A stretch of DNA of 64,000 bases from Lacticaseibacillus nasuensis JCM 17158 (GTDB lineage: Bacteria; Bacillota; Bacilli; Lactobacillales; Lactobacillaceae): assembly GCF_001434705.1 (NCBI RefSeq), contig NZ_AZDJ01000026.1, forward strand, positions 67,604-131,603, given 5' to 3'. Positions 57,361 to 64,000 of this stretch are shown here, piece by piece (within the stretch, counting starts at the first letter, position 1; each line of letters starts with the position of its first letter). Under the pieces are notes generated by a model. That model worked only from the letters and a program-made list of their open reading frames with translations, was not told the DNA's origin and made no database searches. The position numbers and the translations under genes were made by a program.

Positions 57361-58341
57361 ATGCTGAAATTAGGAGTCATTGGCACAAGTTGGATCACGG
57401 CCCAATTTATCACCGCAGCCCATCGCACCGGAATGTATCGGCTCACGGCGGTGTATTCGCGCCACGCGGAAACCGCCCAGCACTTCATTGCAGAATCGGC
57501 ACCGGCGCAAGCCTACACCGATATGGAGGCATTCTTAGGTAGCGACATCGACGTGGTGTACGTCGCCAGCCCCAACAGCCTGCACGCGGCGCAAACCATC
57601 GCGGCCTTAAGCGCCGGCAAGCACGTCATCGTCGAAAAACCGATGGTGACGCACCCGAGTCAGCTGGCCAAGCTCGAAGAGGCGTTGGCGGCGCACCCGG
57701 ACTTGATGGTGTTTGAAGCGGCGCGGCACATTTACGATCCGAACTTCCACGCCGTCACGGACTACATCGCGCATCACCCGGTGACCGGCGCCACGTTGGC
57801 CTACATGAAGTACTCGTCGAAGTATGACGACTACTTGGCCGGCAAGCAGCCGAATATTTTCACCACCAAAACCGCCGGCGGGGCGCTGATGGACCTCGGC
57901 GTCTACCTCGTGTACGCGGCGGTGGGCTGGTTCGGCGTGCCGACTACGGCCACGTATCAGCCGCACATGCTGGCCAGCGGAGTGGATGGCGATGGCGTGA
58001 TGCGCTTTGATTATCCCGACTTCGGCGTCACGCTGGTCACCGGCAAGACGACGAATCATTTTGCGCCAAGCGAGATTTATTTTGGCCGCACCACCTTGCA
58101 AACCGACACGCCAGGTGAGCTGAATTACCTGAAGCTGATTTCCGCCGGCCAGCGCACCGACATCACGGCCGCCCAACACGACAACCCGATGGTCTCAGAA
58201 GCGCGCTTTTTTGCGGAAGCCATCACGAAAAACGACCGCGCCGCCTTTGACCGGCAGTGGGCATTGGCCAAGCAGGTGCACACGCTGATGGGGCAGATGC
58301 GCGCCGCCACGCCGATTCACTTCGACAGCGACCCAGACTAG
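57361..58341 (+). CDS. Gfo/Idh/MocA family oxidoreductase
   Basis: 326 aa. MLKLGVIGTSWITAQFITAA is the NAD(P)-binding Rossmann start, and GKHVIVEKPMVTHP the EKP motif that helps bind cofactor and substrate. ALMDLGVYLVYAAVGWFG follows in the C-terminal domain. ATG 57361 is preferred over 57358 or 57340 because GGGGAGG (57348-57354) then has 6 nt spacing. The substrate, probably a sugar or polyol, is unknown. The helicase gene starts 11 nt after its stop. Confidence 0.85.
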   Translation: MLKLGVIGTSWITAQFITAAHRTGMYRLTAVYSRHAETAQHFIAESAPAQAYTDMEAFLGSDIDVVYVASPNSLHAAQTIAALSAGKHVIVEKPMVTHPSQLAKLEEALAAHPDLMVFEAARHIYDPNFHAVTDYIAHHPVTGATLAYMKYSSKYDDYLAGKQPNIFTTKTAGGALMDLGVYLVYAAVGWFGVPTTATYQPHMLASGVDGDGVMRFDYPDFGVTLVTGKTTNHFAPSEIYFGRTTLQTDTPGELNYLKLISAGQRTDITAAQHDNPMVSEARFFAEAITKNDRAAFDRQWALAKQVHTLMGQMRAATPIHFDSDPD

Positions 58342-58352
58342 AAAGGACCTTC

Positions 58353-59615
58353 ATGACCATTTCAACCGTGTTCCAACCCTTATGGGACGCCGCGGGCTTC
58401 ACCGCCGAGACGCCGATTCAAGCCGCCGTGGCCGCACCCTTGCGCCAAGACGAGCACGTCATCGGCTTGGCGCCCACTGGCTCGGGCAAAACGCTGGCGT
58501 TTGCCTTGCCGCTGTTGCCAAAACTCATGGCCGGCGGTGGCGTGCAGCTGTTGATTCTCGCGCCAAGCCAAGAGTTGGCGATGCAAACGCGCAACGTGAT
58601 TCGCCCATACGCCGCCGCGATTAATTTGGCGGTGGTGGGGCTGGTGGGCAGTGCCAACGTCAAGCGGCAGCTCGACCAACTGAAGGCCAAGCCTGAAGTC
58701 ATCGTCGGCACACCGGGGCGGCTATTGGAGTTGGTGCGCGCCGGGCGCCTGAGTTTGCATGCCTTGCAAACCTTGGTGGTCGATGAAGCCGACGAGTTGT
58801 TGCGCGACCCCGGGCTCGATCAGGTCCGCGAGTTGGCCATGGCCGCGCCGGGGGAAACGCAGTACGCGTTTTTCAGTGCCACCGATAGTCCGTTGTTTGC
58901 CCAGCTGGACAAATGGTTCGGCATCACCCCGGTGCGCATCGACGTTCGCGACATCGATCACACGCAAGGCGCGGTGCGGCACCTCTTCGTCCAAACCGAT
59001 AACGCCCACCGCGAGGCGTGGTTGCGGGCCCTGGCGCACCTGGATCACTTCCGCGCGCTAGTCTTCTTCAATAATAATGCGTTGCTTGAACAAACCGCGC
59101 GCACCTTGCGCCACCAGGCCGTGACCTTTGCTGTATTGTCGCGAATGGATCGGCAGGTCAACCGAGCCAATGCCTTGGCCGCGCTGCGCAAGGGGAAGGT
59201 CAAGTTATTGCTCGTCACCGACCTTGCCGGGCGCGGGCTGGATATTGCCAAGTTGCCTGCCGTGGTGAATTACACGGCGCCGACGCGAGCCGAGGCTTAC
59301 ATTCACCGCGCTGGGCGCACCGGGCGCATGGGCGAGCCCGGGACCGTCATCACGTTAGGCGACGACCACGACCGGCGCAACCTGAAAAAGCTGGTGCCGC
59401 AATACGACATTCGACGCGGATACCTCGTCGACGGGCAACTCACCACCGTGGCGCCGAGTCGCGATGCCGCGCCGGCACCGGTGGCCCCGACGCCTTCAGC
59501 CAAGCCTAAAGCCGCGGCGAAGCGCCCAGCCCCAGAAGCTGCGGCCACGCCGACGCGCAAGCCGCACAAGAAGCGGCGGGCCCGCGATCAAAAGAATAAA
59601 GGCAAACACAATTAA
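58353..59615 (+). CDS. DEAD-box RNA helicase
   Basis: 420 aa. The Q motif (FTAETPIQAAV), P-loop APTGSGKTLAF, VVDEADELL (DEAD), FFSATDS (SAT) and YIHRAGRTGRMG are in order. A basic Pro/Ala/Lys tail (about 370-420) is typical of RNA-binding extensions. AAAGGACC precedes the ATG. It is shorter than CshA and closer to the small CshB/YfmL type. Role: ribosome assembly or RNA decay, by family. Confidence 0.9.
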   Translation: MTISTVFQPLWDAAGFTAETPIQAAVAAPLRQDEHVIGLAPTGSGKTLAFALPLLPKLMAGGGVQLLILAPSQELAMQTRNVIRPYAAAINLAVVGLVGSANVKRQLDQLKAKPEVIVGTPGRLLELVRAGRLSLHALQTLVVDEADELLRDPGLDQVRELAMAAPGETQYAFFSATDSPLFAQLDKWFGITPVRIDVRDIDHTQGAVRHLFVQTDNAHREAWLRALAHLDHFRALVFFNNNALLEQTARTLRHQAVTFAVLSRMDRQVNRANALAALRKGKVKLLLVTDLAGRGLDIAKLPAVVNYTAPTRAEAYIHRAGRTGRMGEPGTVITLGDDHDRRNLKKLVPQYDIRRGYLVDGQLTTVAPSRDAAPAPVAPTPSAKPKAAAKRPAPEAAATPTRKPHKKRRARDQKNKGKHN

Positions 59616-59619
59616 GTTT

Positions 59620-59653
59620 AGTCGGCGTGACCGCAGTCACGCCGACTTTTTTG
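59620..59653 (+). terminator. Terminator after the DEAD-box helicase gene
   Basis: AGTCGGCGTGAC/GTCACGCCGACT with T run. Confidence 0.9.
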
Positions 59654-59737
59654 TGTCTGCGATAAGGCGCTAATCTTTTTCATAAGGTAACGTTCGTTTT
59701 GAATGACGCGTCAACCGCCAACCGCCTACACTTAATC

Positions 59738-59751
59738 TGTAATCGATTACA
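59738..59751. promoter_or_regulatory. CcpA-type cre site upstream of the PTS EIIC operon
   Basis: TGTAATCGATTACA is a perfect palindrome and fits the cre consensus TGWAANCGNTNWCA at every position. It lies about 47 nt before the EIIC start codon, downstream of the likely promoter, where CcpA binding represses when preferred sugars are present. A LacI-family local repressor could also use it. Confidence 0.8.
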
Positions 59752-59797
59752 GCATTTGTTGATTAATTTCTGCCTGCCCTGAAGGAGGGGACAGCTC

Positions 59798-61189
59798 ATG
59801 AACACACTGATTAAGTGGTTGGAGAAAACTGTGGTGCCAGTGGCGGCCAAGATTGGCTCGATTCGGTGGTTAGTCGCCTTGCGCGACGCGTTTATCACCA
59901 CCATGCCGGCGACCATGGCGGGGTCCATCGCCGTCTTACTCAACGCATTACTGCGCGACATTCCGACGCAAGCAGGCTGGACCGGTTTCGTTTCGGCCAT
60001 GCAACCGATTATCGGGGTGAACGGTCAGGTGTGGACCGCCACCCTTGCCGTATACGGTCTGATTTTTGCCTTTACCTGGGGGTATAACCTGGCCAAGCAA
60101 TACGCCGTCGATCCGCTGGCCGGCGGCATCGTGACGCTGGGCGCGTTTTTGATGGGCCTGTCGCAAAGCGCGGCGGCCACGCTTACGCTGGGCAACGCGT
60201 TAGGGGGCAAGGCAGCCGCCGAATTAACGAAGGCCGGGGCCGTCATCGCGGACAAAACCGTCACGATCAACGCCTGGGGGTACTTCAACTTCGGCGCCCA
60301 GTTCGGTTCCGGCGGGTTGTTCACCGCGATGATTCTCGGCGCGATTGCCGCGACGGTGTACATCTGGTTTATGAAGAAGAAAATCACCATCAAGATGCCG
60401 GATTCCGTGCCGGCGGCGGTGGCCAACGCCTTTACCGCCATCATTCCGGCACTGGTCGGCCTGTACGTGGTGGGGATTCTCACTTACGCCTGGACGCAGG
60501 TCTTCAATGGCGAAGTCTTCATCGATTGGGTGAACAAAACGATTCAAGGGCCGCTGCTGCATCTCTCGCAAGGTTACGGTGCGGTGTTGCTGTTGACGTT
60601 GCTGGTGCAACTCTTCTGGTTCTTCGGCATTCACGGTACCAACGTGTTGGGGCCGGTGCTCGATTCGATTTGGCTCACTGCGCAACTCGATAACATCAAT
60701 CGCTTCCAGCAAGGCGAAGCCGTGCAGTACCTGTGGACGCGCTCGGCCTTTGACATGTACGCCTGGATTGGTGGCGCGGGCTCGACACTGTTGCTTTTGA
60801 TCGCTATTTTCATCTTCAGCAAGCGTGCCGACGAACGGGCGGTGGCCAAGCTTGCCATCGCGCCGGGCATCTTCCAGATCAACGAGCCGGTGATGTTCGG
60901 CTTGCCGATCGTGCTAAGCCCGATTTACTTCATTCCGTTCATCCTTGCGCCGGTGGTGATGGTCACCATTGCCTACTGGGTGATTCAATTCGGCTGGGTC
61001 AGCCCCATCAAGGTGCAAACCGTGTGGGTGATGCCGCCATTCATCAATTCGTTTTTGGCCACCGGCTTTGACTGGCGGGCGCCGGTACTGCAACTGGTCA
61101 ACATGGTGGTCGGCTTCTTCATCTGGGCGCCGTTCGTCATCGCCGCCAACAAAATTCAACCCGACCAACTGGAAGGAGGACAGGCATGA
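59798..61189 (+). CDS. PTS EIIC component, cellobiose/lactose family
   Basis: 463 aa membrane protein of the CelB type: an N-terminal LIKWLEKTVVPVAAKIG segment, about ten helices, FFGIHGTNVLGPVLDS in the substrate-site region, and PGIFQINEPVMFGLPIVLSP, the ExxPxMFG-type family motif. AAGGAGGGG precedes the ATG. EIIA and EIIB are not adjacent, so partners must be encoded elsewhere. It leads an operon with two small proteins and a DUF3284 gene. Confidence 0.9.
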   Translation: MNTLIKWLEKTVVPVAAKIGSIRWLVALRDAFITTMPATMAGSIAVLLNALLRDIPTQAGWTGFVSAMQPIIGVNGQVWTATLAVYGLIFAFTWGYNLAKQYAVDPLAGGIVTLGAFLMGLSQSAAATLTLGNALGGKAAAELTKAGAVIADKTVTINAWGYFNFGAQFGSGGLFTAMILGAIAATVYIWFMKKKITIKMPDSVPAAVANAFTAIIPALVGLYVVGILTYAWTQVFNGEVFIDWVNKTIQGPLLHLSQGYGAVLLLTLLVQLFWFFGIHGTNVLGPVLDSIWLTAQLDNINRFQQGEAVQYLWTRSAFDMYAWIGGAGSTLLLLIAIFIFSKRADERAVAKLAIAPGIFQINEPVMFGLPIVLSPIYFIPFILAPVVMVTIAYWVIQFGWVSPIKVQTVWVMPPFINSFLATGFDWRAPVLQLVNMVVGFFIWAPFVIAANKIQPDQLEGGQA

Positions 61190-61416
61190 TTATTATCAAT
61201 TCCGCGCAGAAGCAGTCTGAAATCATCGACTTGTTAACCAGCTACGACCAAGGCGACACCCGGTTTACCTTTGGGGACCGCGCCGGCATGCGCCTACGCT
61301 TCACCACGAATCAACCGGATGAACATGCAGCAGGTCAAACTGCGCGCGAGTTGATCAAGGCCGCGCCGTGGGGCAAGACGATTTATTTCACCATCACCAC
61401 AGGAGGCCCAGCATGA
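61186..61416 (+). CDS. Small protein in the EIIC operon, unknown function
   Basis: 76 aa, MIIINSAQKQSEIIDLLTSY to TITTGGPA. Its ATG overlaps the EIIC stop codon and AGGAGGAC precedes it, so it is very likely translated. It is soluble and looks alpha/beta. I do not recognise it. Confidence 0.72.
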   Translation: MIIINSAQKQSEIIDLLTSYDQGDTRFTFGDRAGMRLRFTTNQPDEHAAGQTARELIKAAPWGKTIYFTITTGGPA

Positions 61417-61592
61417 AAAACGCCCAAGCTGTGATGAGCATTGGCACCTTGATTTGCGCCTTGAGTCCGGTGGCCACCAGCAGCATGACGATTCGCTACC
61501 CGTTGTTCATCGTCGGGGCCATTGTCATCGCCATTGGCGCGTATGATTATCGCCACGCCAAGCGGGCTCAGGCGAAGGAGGAAGCGCGATGA
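61413..61592 (+). CDS. Small membrane protein in the EIIC operon
   Basis: 59 aa from ATG 61413 after AGGAGG. Two hydrophobic segments (AVMSIGTLICALSPV and YPLFIVGAIVIAIGAYDY) and a charged end, RAQAKEEAR. Its start lies just before the previous stop codon and its end overlaps the DUF3284 gene (ATGA). Confidence 0.72.
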   Translation: MKNAQAVMSIGTLICALSPVATSSMTIRYPLFIVGAIVIAIGAYDYRHAKRAQAKEEAR

Positions 61593-61999
61593 AACATGTG
61601 CAAACCGTGAACTTGCCGCCGCGGGCGTTGTTTAACCGGCTAATGCACTCGGTGCAAGCCGACATTCGCCAACACACCGCGTTGACGCCGCCGGTTAGCC
61701 GGCTGCAAGGCTTCGAGTATACGAAACCTTTGGGCCAGACGCAAAGCCGCATTCGCATCAGCGTCGTCGTGCCTGGGCAAACCTATGCCTACACGGCGAT
61801 GGCAGGCGGCGCGACATATGCCGTCAGCTATCAGCTCGTGCCCACCGCAGACGGTCAGACGCAGGTCACCTATACGGAATCAACGCAATTTGCCGACCGC
61901 ATCCGGCAGTTGAATGCGACGGTGGTCGGGGTCTTGCTTGGCCGCGGGCGCAAGCGGCGCGTCAGTCAATTGCTGCACGCCATTGAAGCCACCAATTGA
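61589..61999 (+). CDS. DUF3284 family protein
   Basis: 136 aa, MKHVQTVNLPPRALFNRLM onward, a START-like small domain with YTAMAGGATYAVSY in the middle. DUF3284 genes are commonly found with CelB-type PTS genes in lactobacilli. The ATGA overlap indicates coupling to the preceding gene. Function unknown. Terminator follows. Confidence 0.8.
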   Translation: MKHVQTVNLPPRALFNRLMHSVQADIRQHTALTPPVSRLQGFEYTKPLGQTQSRIRISVVVPGQTYAYTAMAGGATYAVSYQLVPTADGQTQVTYTESTQFADRIRQLNATVVGVLLGRGRKRRVSQLLHAIEATN

Positions 62000-62007
62000 T
62001 ACCAAGT

Positions 62008-62044
62008 CACGCACCGGCAACCAGCCAAGTTGTCGGTGCGTTTT
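62008..62044 (+). terminator. Terminator of the EIIC operon
   Basis: ACGCACCGGCAAC/GTTGTCGGTGCGT with TTTT. Confidence 0.8.
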
Positions 62045-62114
62045 GATGTGAGCGCTACCAGTCGCCAATCGTTTGCGGTATGCTTGAGGGGAATTTTGGA
62101 ACGGAGGGAAAACG

Positions 62115-62963
62115 ATGAATCCATTACAAGCAACGTACACCTTGAACGATGGGGTGAAGATCCCCACGGTCGGGTTTGGCACCTGGCAGATTCCAGACGG
62201 GGATGTCGCGTATGACGCGGTGAGCTTTGCGCTTGACGCCGGCTATCGCCACATTGACACGGCCTATGTTTACGGCAATGAAAAAAGCGTTGGCCGCGCC
62301 ATTCGCGACTTCGGCTTGCCGCGCAGTGAGGTGTTTGTCACCTCAAAGCTGCCGGCCGAGGTGAAGACTGCCGGGGACGTTCGGCGCTACGCCGATGAGA
62401 CCCTCAGTAACCTCGGGCTCGATCACCTGGATTTGTACCTGATTCACGCGCCGTGGCCATGGGGTGAGGCTGGCCAGCGCCACTGGGACAGCGAGAACAC
62501 CGCCGTGTGGCAGGAAATGATTCGCGCGCAGCAAGACGGCTTGAGCCGCAGCATCGGTGTGTCGAATTTTGACGCGCATGATTTGCAAAATCTGCTGGAC
62601 ACGACCAGCGTGGTGCCGGCGGTCGATCAAATCAAGTATTACATCGGCTTCACCGAGCCGATCATTCGTCAGGCGGCCAAGGCCGCGGGGATTCTAATCG
62701 AAGCCTATTCGCCGCTGGCTACCGGCGGCATCTTGAACCAGCCGGATTTGATGGCCATGGCCAAGCGCTACAATGCGTCCGTGCCGCAGCTCGCGATTCG
62801 CTTCTGCCTGCAAAATGGCGTCTTGCCGCTACCGAAGGCGACGAGTCAGGCGCACGTGGTGGCTAACACCAAGCTGGACTTCACCATCAGCGACGCTGAC
62901 ATGGCGACGCTGAACGCGGCGCCGGATGCCGACCCGACGCGGCACAACAAGACGCAAGGCTAG
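62115..62963 (+). CDS. Aldo/keto reductase
   Basis: 282 aa (beta/alpha)8 reductase. AGYRHIDTAYVYGNEKSVG has the catalytic Asp and Tyr, VTSKLPAE the Lys, and LIHAPWPWG the His. ISDADMATLNA is near the end. It resembles 2,5-diketo-D-gluconate reductase-type enzymes. GGAGGGAAAACG precedes the ATG and TATGCT about 35 nt upstream of that is a likely -10. The EEP-family gene follows after 10 nt, one transcript. Confidence 0.9.
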   Translation: MNPLQATYTLNDGVKIPTVGFGTWQIPDGDVAYDAVSFALDAGYRHIDTAYVYGNEKSVGRAIRDFGLPRSEVFVTSKLPAEVKTAGDVRRYADETLSNLGLDHLDLYLIHAPWPWGEAGQRHWDSENTAVWQEMIRAQQDGLSRSIGVSNFDAHDLQNLLDTTSVVPAVDQIKYYIGFTEPIIRQAAKAAGILIEAYSPLATGGILNQPDLMAMAKRYNASVPQLAIRFCLQNGVLPLPKATSQAHVVANTKLDFTISDADMATLNAAPDADPTRHNKTQG

Positions 62964-62973
62964 GAGGCGCGCG

Positions 62974-63756
62974 ATGAAGTTCATGACGTATAACATTCGC
63001 TACGATACCCCGGAAGACGGTGACTGGCGCTGGGCCAACCGCCGCGAGCACGTGATTGCCAATATCTTGCGGCAAGCGCCAACGATTTTGGCGATTCAAG
63101 AGGCGTTGGCCGCACCGCTGGCGGACCTCAAGGCGGCGTTAAGCGACTACACGTTTATCGGCGTCGCCCGCGATGATGGCGTGGCCGCCGGCGAGTTTAA
63201 CGGGTTATTCTACCGGTCTGATGCACTCGAGTTGTTAGCCTCTGGGCACCAGTGGTTGTCCGAGACGCCGGAGCAACCGTCGATTTATCCCGGCGCCGGC
63301 TGCCCGCGGGTCTTTCAGTGGGGCGGCTTCAAGGACCGGGCGACGGGCAAGACGTTCACGGCGGTCGCCACGCACTTAGACAATGCTTCGGAAAAAGCGC
63401 GTGATGCCGGCATGGCACAAATCATCGCCTTTTTGCAGCCGATTTTAAAGGCGGGCGAGCCGGTGTTGCTGGCGGGGGACTTTAACGCTGAGCCGGCAGA
63501 CCGCGCCTACGCGCAAGCCACCAAGGCGCTCAAAGACGCCGAGACCATTGCCGAGACGCTCGACCGGCCTTATCCGGGCACGTTCCAAGACAACGGTCAG
63601 TTCGTCGTGCGGCCCGACTTGATCACGGTGCGCATCGATTACTGGTTCGTTTCGCCCAATGTTCGCGTCACGCACTATGCCGTCGACGCCACCGCGACGG
63701 CCGATGGCAAGTATGCTTCGGATCATTTTCCAGTCGTCATCGACGCCAGTTTTTAA
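62974..63756 (+). CDS. Endonuclease/exonuclease/phosphatase family protein
   Basis: 260 aa of the DNase I-like EEP fold: MTYNIRYD (Asn), AIQEAL (metal Glu), ATHLDNASEKAR (His), AGDFNAEP (Asp, Asn) and SDHFPVVIDA (Asp, His). Members range from nucleases to sugar or inositol phosphatases; the substrate is not clear. ATG 62974 follows AGGAGGCGC. The terminator lies 11 nt past the stop. Confidence 0.88.
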   Translation: MKFMTYNIRYDTPEDGDWRWANRREHVIANILRQAPTILAIQEALAAPLADLKAALSDYTFIGVARDDGVAAGEFNGLFYRSDALELLASGHQWLSETPEQPSIYPGAGCPRVFQWGGFKDRATGKTFTAVATHLDNASEKARDAGMAQIIAFLQPILKAGEPVLLAGDFNAEPADRAYAQATKALKDAETIAETLDRPYPGTFQDNGQFVVRPDLITVRIDYWFVSPNVRVTHYAVDATATADGKYASDHFPVVIDASF

Positions 63757-63766
63757 CGCAACAGTC

Positions 63767-63795
63767 ATAAAAAAACGCCGCGGTAGCGGCGTTTT
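63767..63795. terminator. Bidirectional terminator between the EEP gene and tRNA-Arg
   Basis: AAAACGCCGC/GCGGCGTTTT with a GGTA loop, between convergent genes. Confidence 0.85.
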
Positions 63796-63808
63796 CTCGT
63801 GGTGCGAC

Positions 63809-63882
63809 TGCGTCGGGAGAGACTCGAACTCTCTACCTATGGTTTAGGAAACCATTGCTCTATCCAGGTGAGCTACTGACGC
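63809..63882 (-). tRNA. tRNA-Arg (anticodon CCT)
   Basis: 74 nt on the minus strand. D arm AGCTC...GAGC, anticodon arm ATGGT-TTCCTAA-ACCAT giving anticodon CCT (reads AGG), T arm GAGAG-TTCGAGT-CTCTC and discriminator A. The acceptor GCGTCAG/CCGACGC has one A-C mismatch at 6:67. CCA is not encoded. AGG is rare in such a GC-rich genome. Confidence 0.92.
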
Positions 63883-63895
63883 AGGAACAGGTTTA

Positions 63896-63924
63896 ATTGT
63901 AAGGGAAGCCGGCCCCCATTTCAA
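63896..63924 (-). promoter_or_regulatory. Promoter of tRNA-Arg(CCT)
   Basis: On the minus strand, TTGAAA (63919-63924), 17 bp spacer and TACAAT (63896-63901), about 14 nt before the tRNA. Confidence 0.75.
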
Positions 63925-63964
63925 TCTCGGCTGGGCCAAACACTTGTTGCCCACGACTAAATTG

Positions 63965-63994
63965 TTGACGGGGAAAACGCTTCCGTGCTATATT
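63965..63994 (+). promoter_or_regulatory. Promoter reading out of the window
   Basis: TTGACG (63965-63970), 18-bp spacer and TATATT (63989-63994). The gene it serves lies beyond the window end. Confidence 0.65.
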
Positions 63995-64000
63995 ATGGCC

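Overview
The window is a contiguous chromosomal piece of a high-GC member of the Lactobacillaceae (Firmicutes). The evidence is gene content and order: cdaA-cdaR-glmM, infC-rpmI-rplT behind an L20-type leader, tdk-prfA-prmC-ywlC-glyA-upp followed by the F-ATPase operon, lactobacillal small proteins (DUF3042, DUF3284, DUF4828), murT, an Orn/Lys/Arg decarboxylase next to an APC permease, and extended -10 promoters of the form TGnTATAAT or TGnTATACT. I cannot name the species from sequence alone. Most of the window is housekeeping with strong GC preference at third codon positions. A few stretches (about 49.2-50.4 kb and 52.0-54.6 kb) look less GC-rich.

Layout. 1-5.3 kb: end of a diacylglycerol kinase gene, rlmD, and a P-type cation ATPase. 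5.3-13.2 kb: c-di-AMP synthesis and amino-sugar synthesis (cdaA, cdaR, glmM, glmS), then pepF. 13.3-21 kb: vanZ-like gene, yebC, and a PucR regulator followed by a permease, DUF917 and hydantoinase-type operon. 21-24.8 kb: IF3-L35-L20, a small DUF3042 gene, miaA and a PLP lyase. 24.9-33.9 kb: decarboxylase and permease pair, a redox protein, a VOC protein, a serine hydrolase broken by one stop codon, manA and murT. 34-39.6 kb: tdk, prfA, prmC, ywlC, glyA, upp. 40-47.9 kb: a frameshifted TetR gene and atpBEFHAGDC. 47.9-54.6 kb: a large exported protein, mntH, an Xaa-Pro peptidase and a POT-family transporter. 54.7-64 kb: degV, a degenerate GH25 protein, yxeA, DUF4828, an oxidoreductase, a DEAD-box helicase, a cre-controlled PTS EIIC operon, an aldo/keto reductase, an EEP-family hydrolase and tRNA-Arg(CCT).

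The most unusual content is a family of seven tandem, same-strand, about 123-nt hairpin elements in three arrays: upstream of rlmD (2 copies), upstream of cdaA (2 copies plus a remnant), and inside the ATP synthase operon between atpG and atpD (3 copies). Each array ends 18-21 nt before the start codon of the next gene. Every copy folds into one long segmented hairpin with a 7-bp apical stem and a 7-nt loop. The paired arms differ between copies while pairing is kept, and the internal loops and flanks are conserved. Two arrays lie just downstream of a recognisable -10 element and the third is inside an operon, so all should be transcribed. I know of no named family they match. They are my main candidate for an undescribed structured RNA or repeat system.
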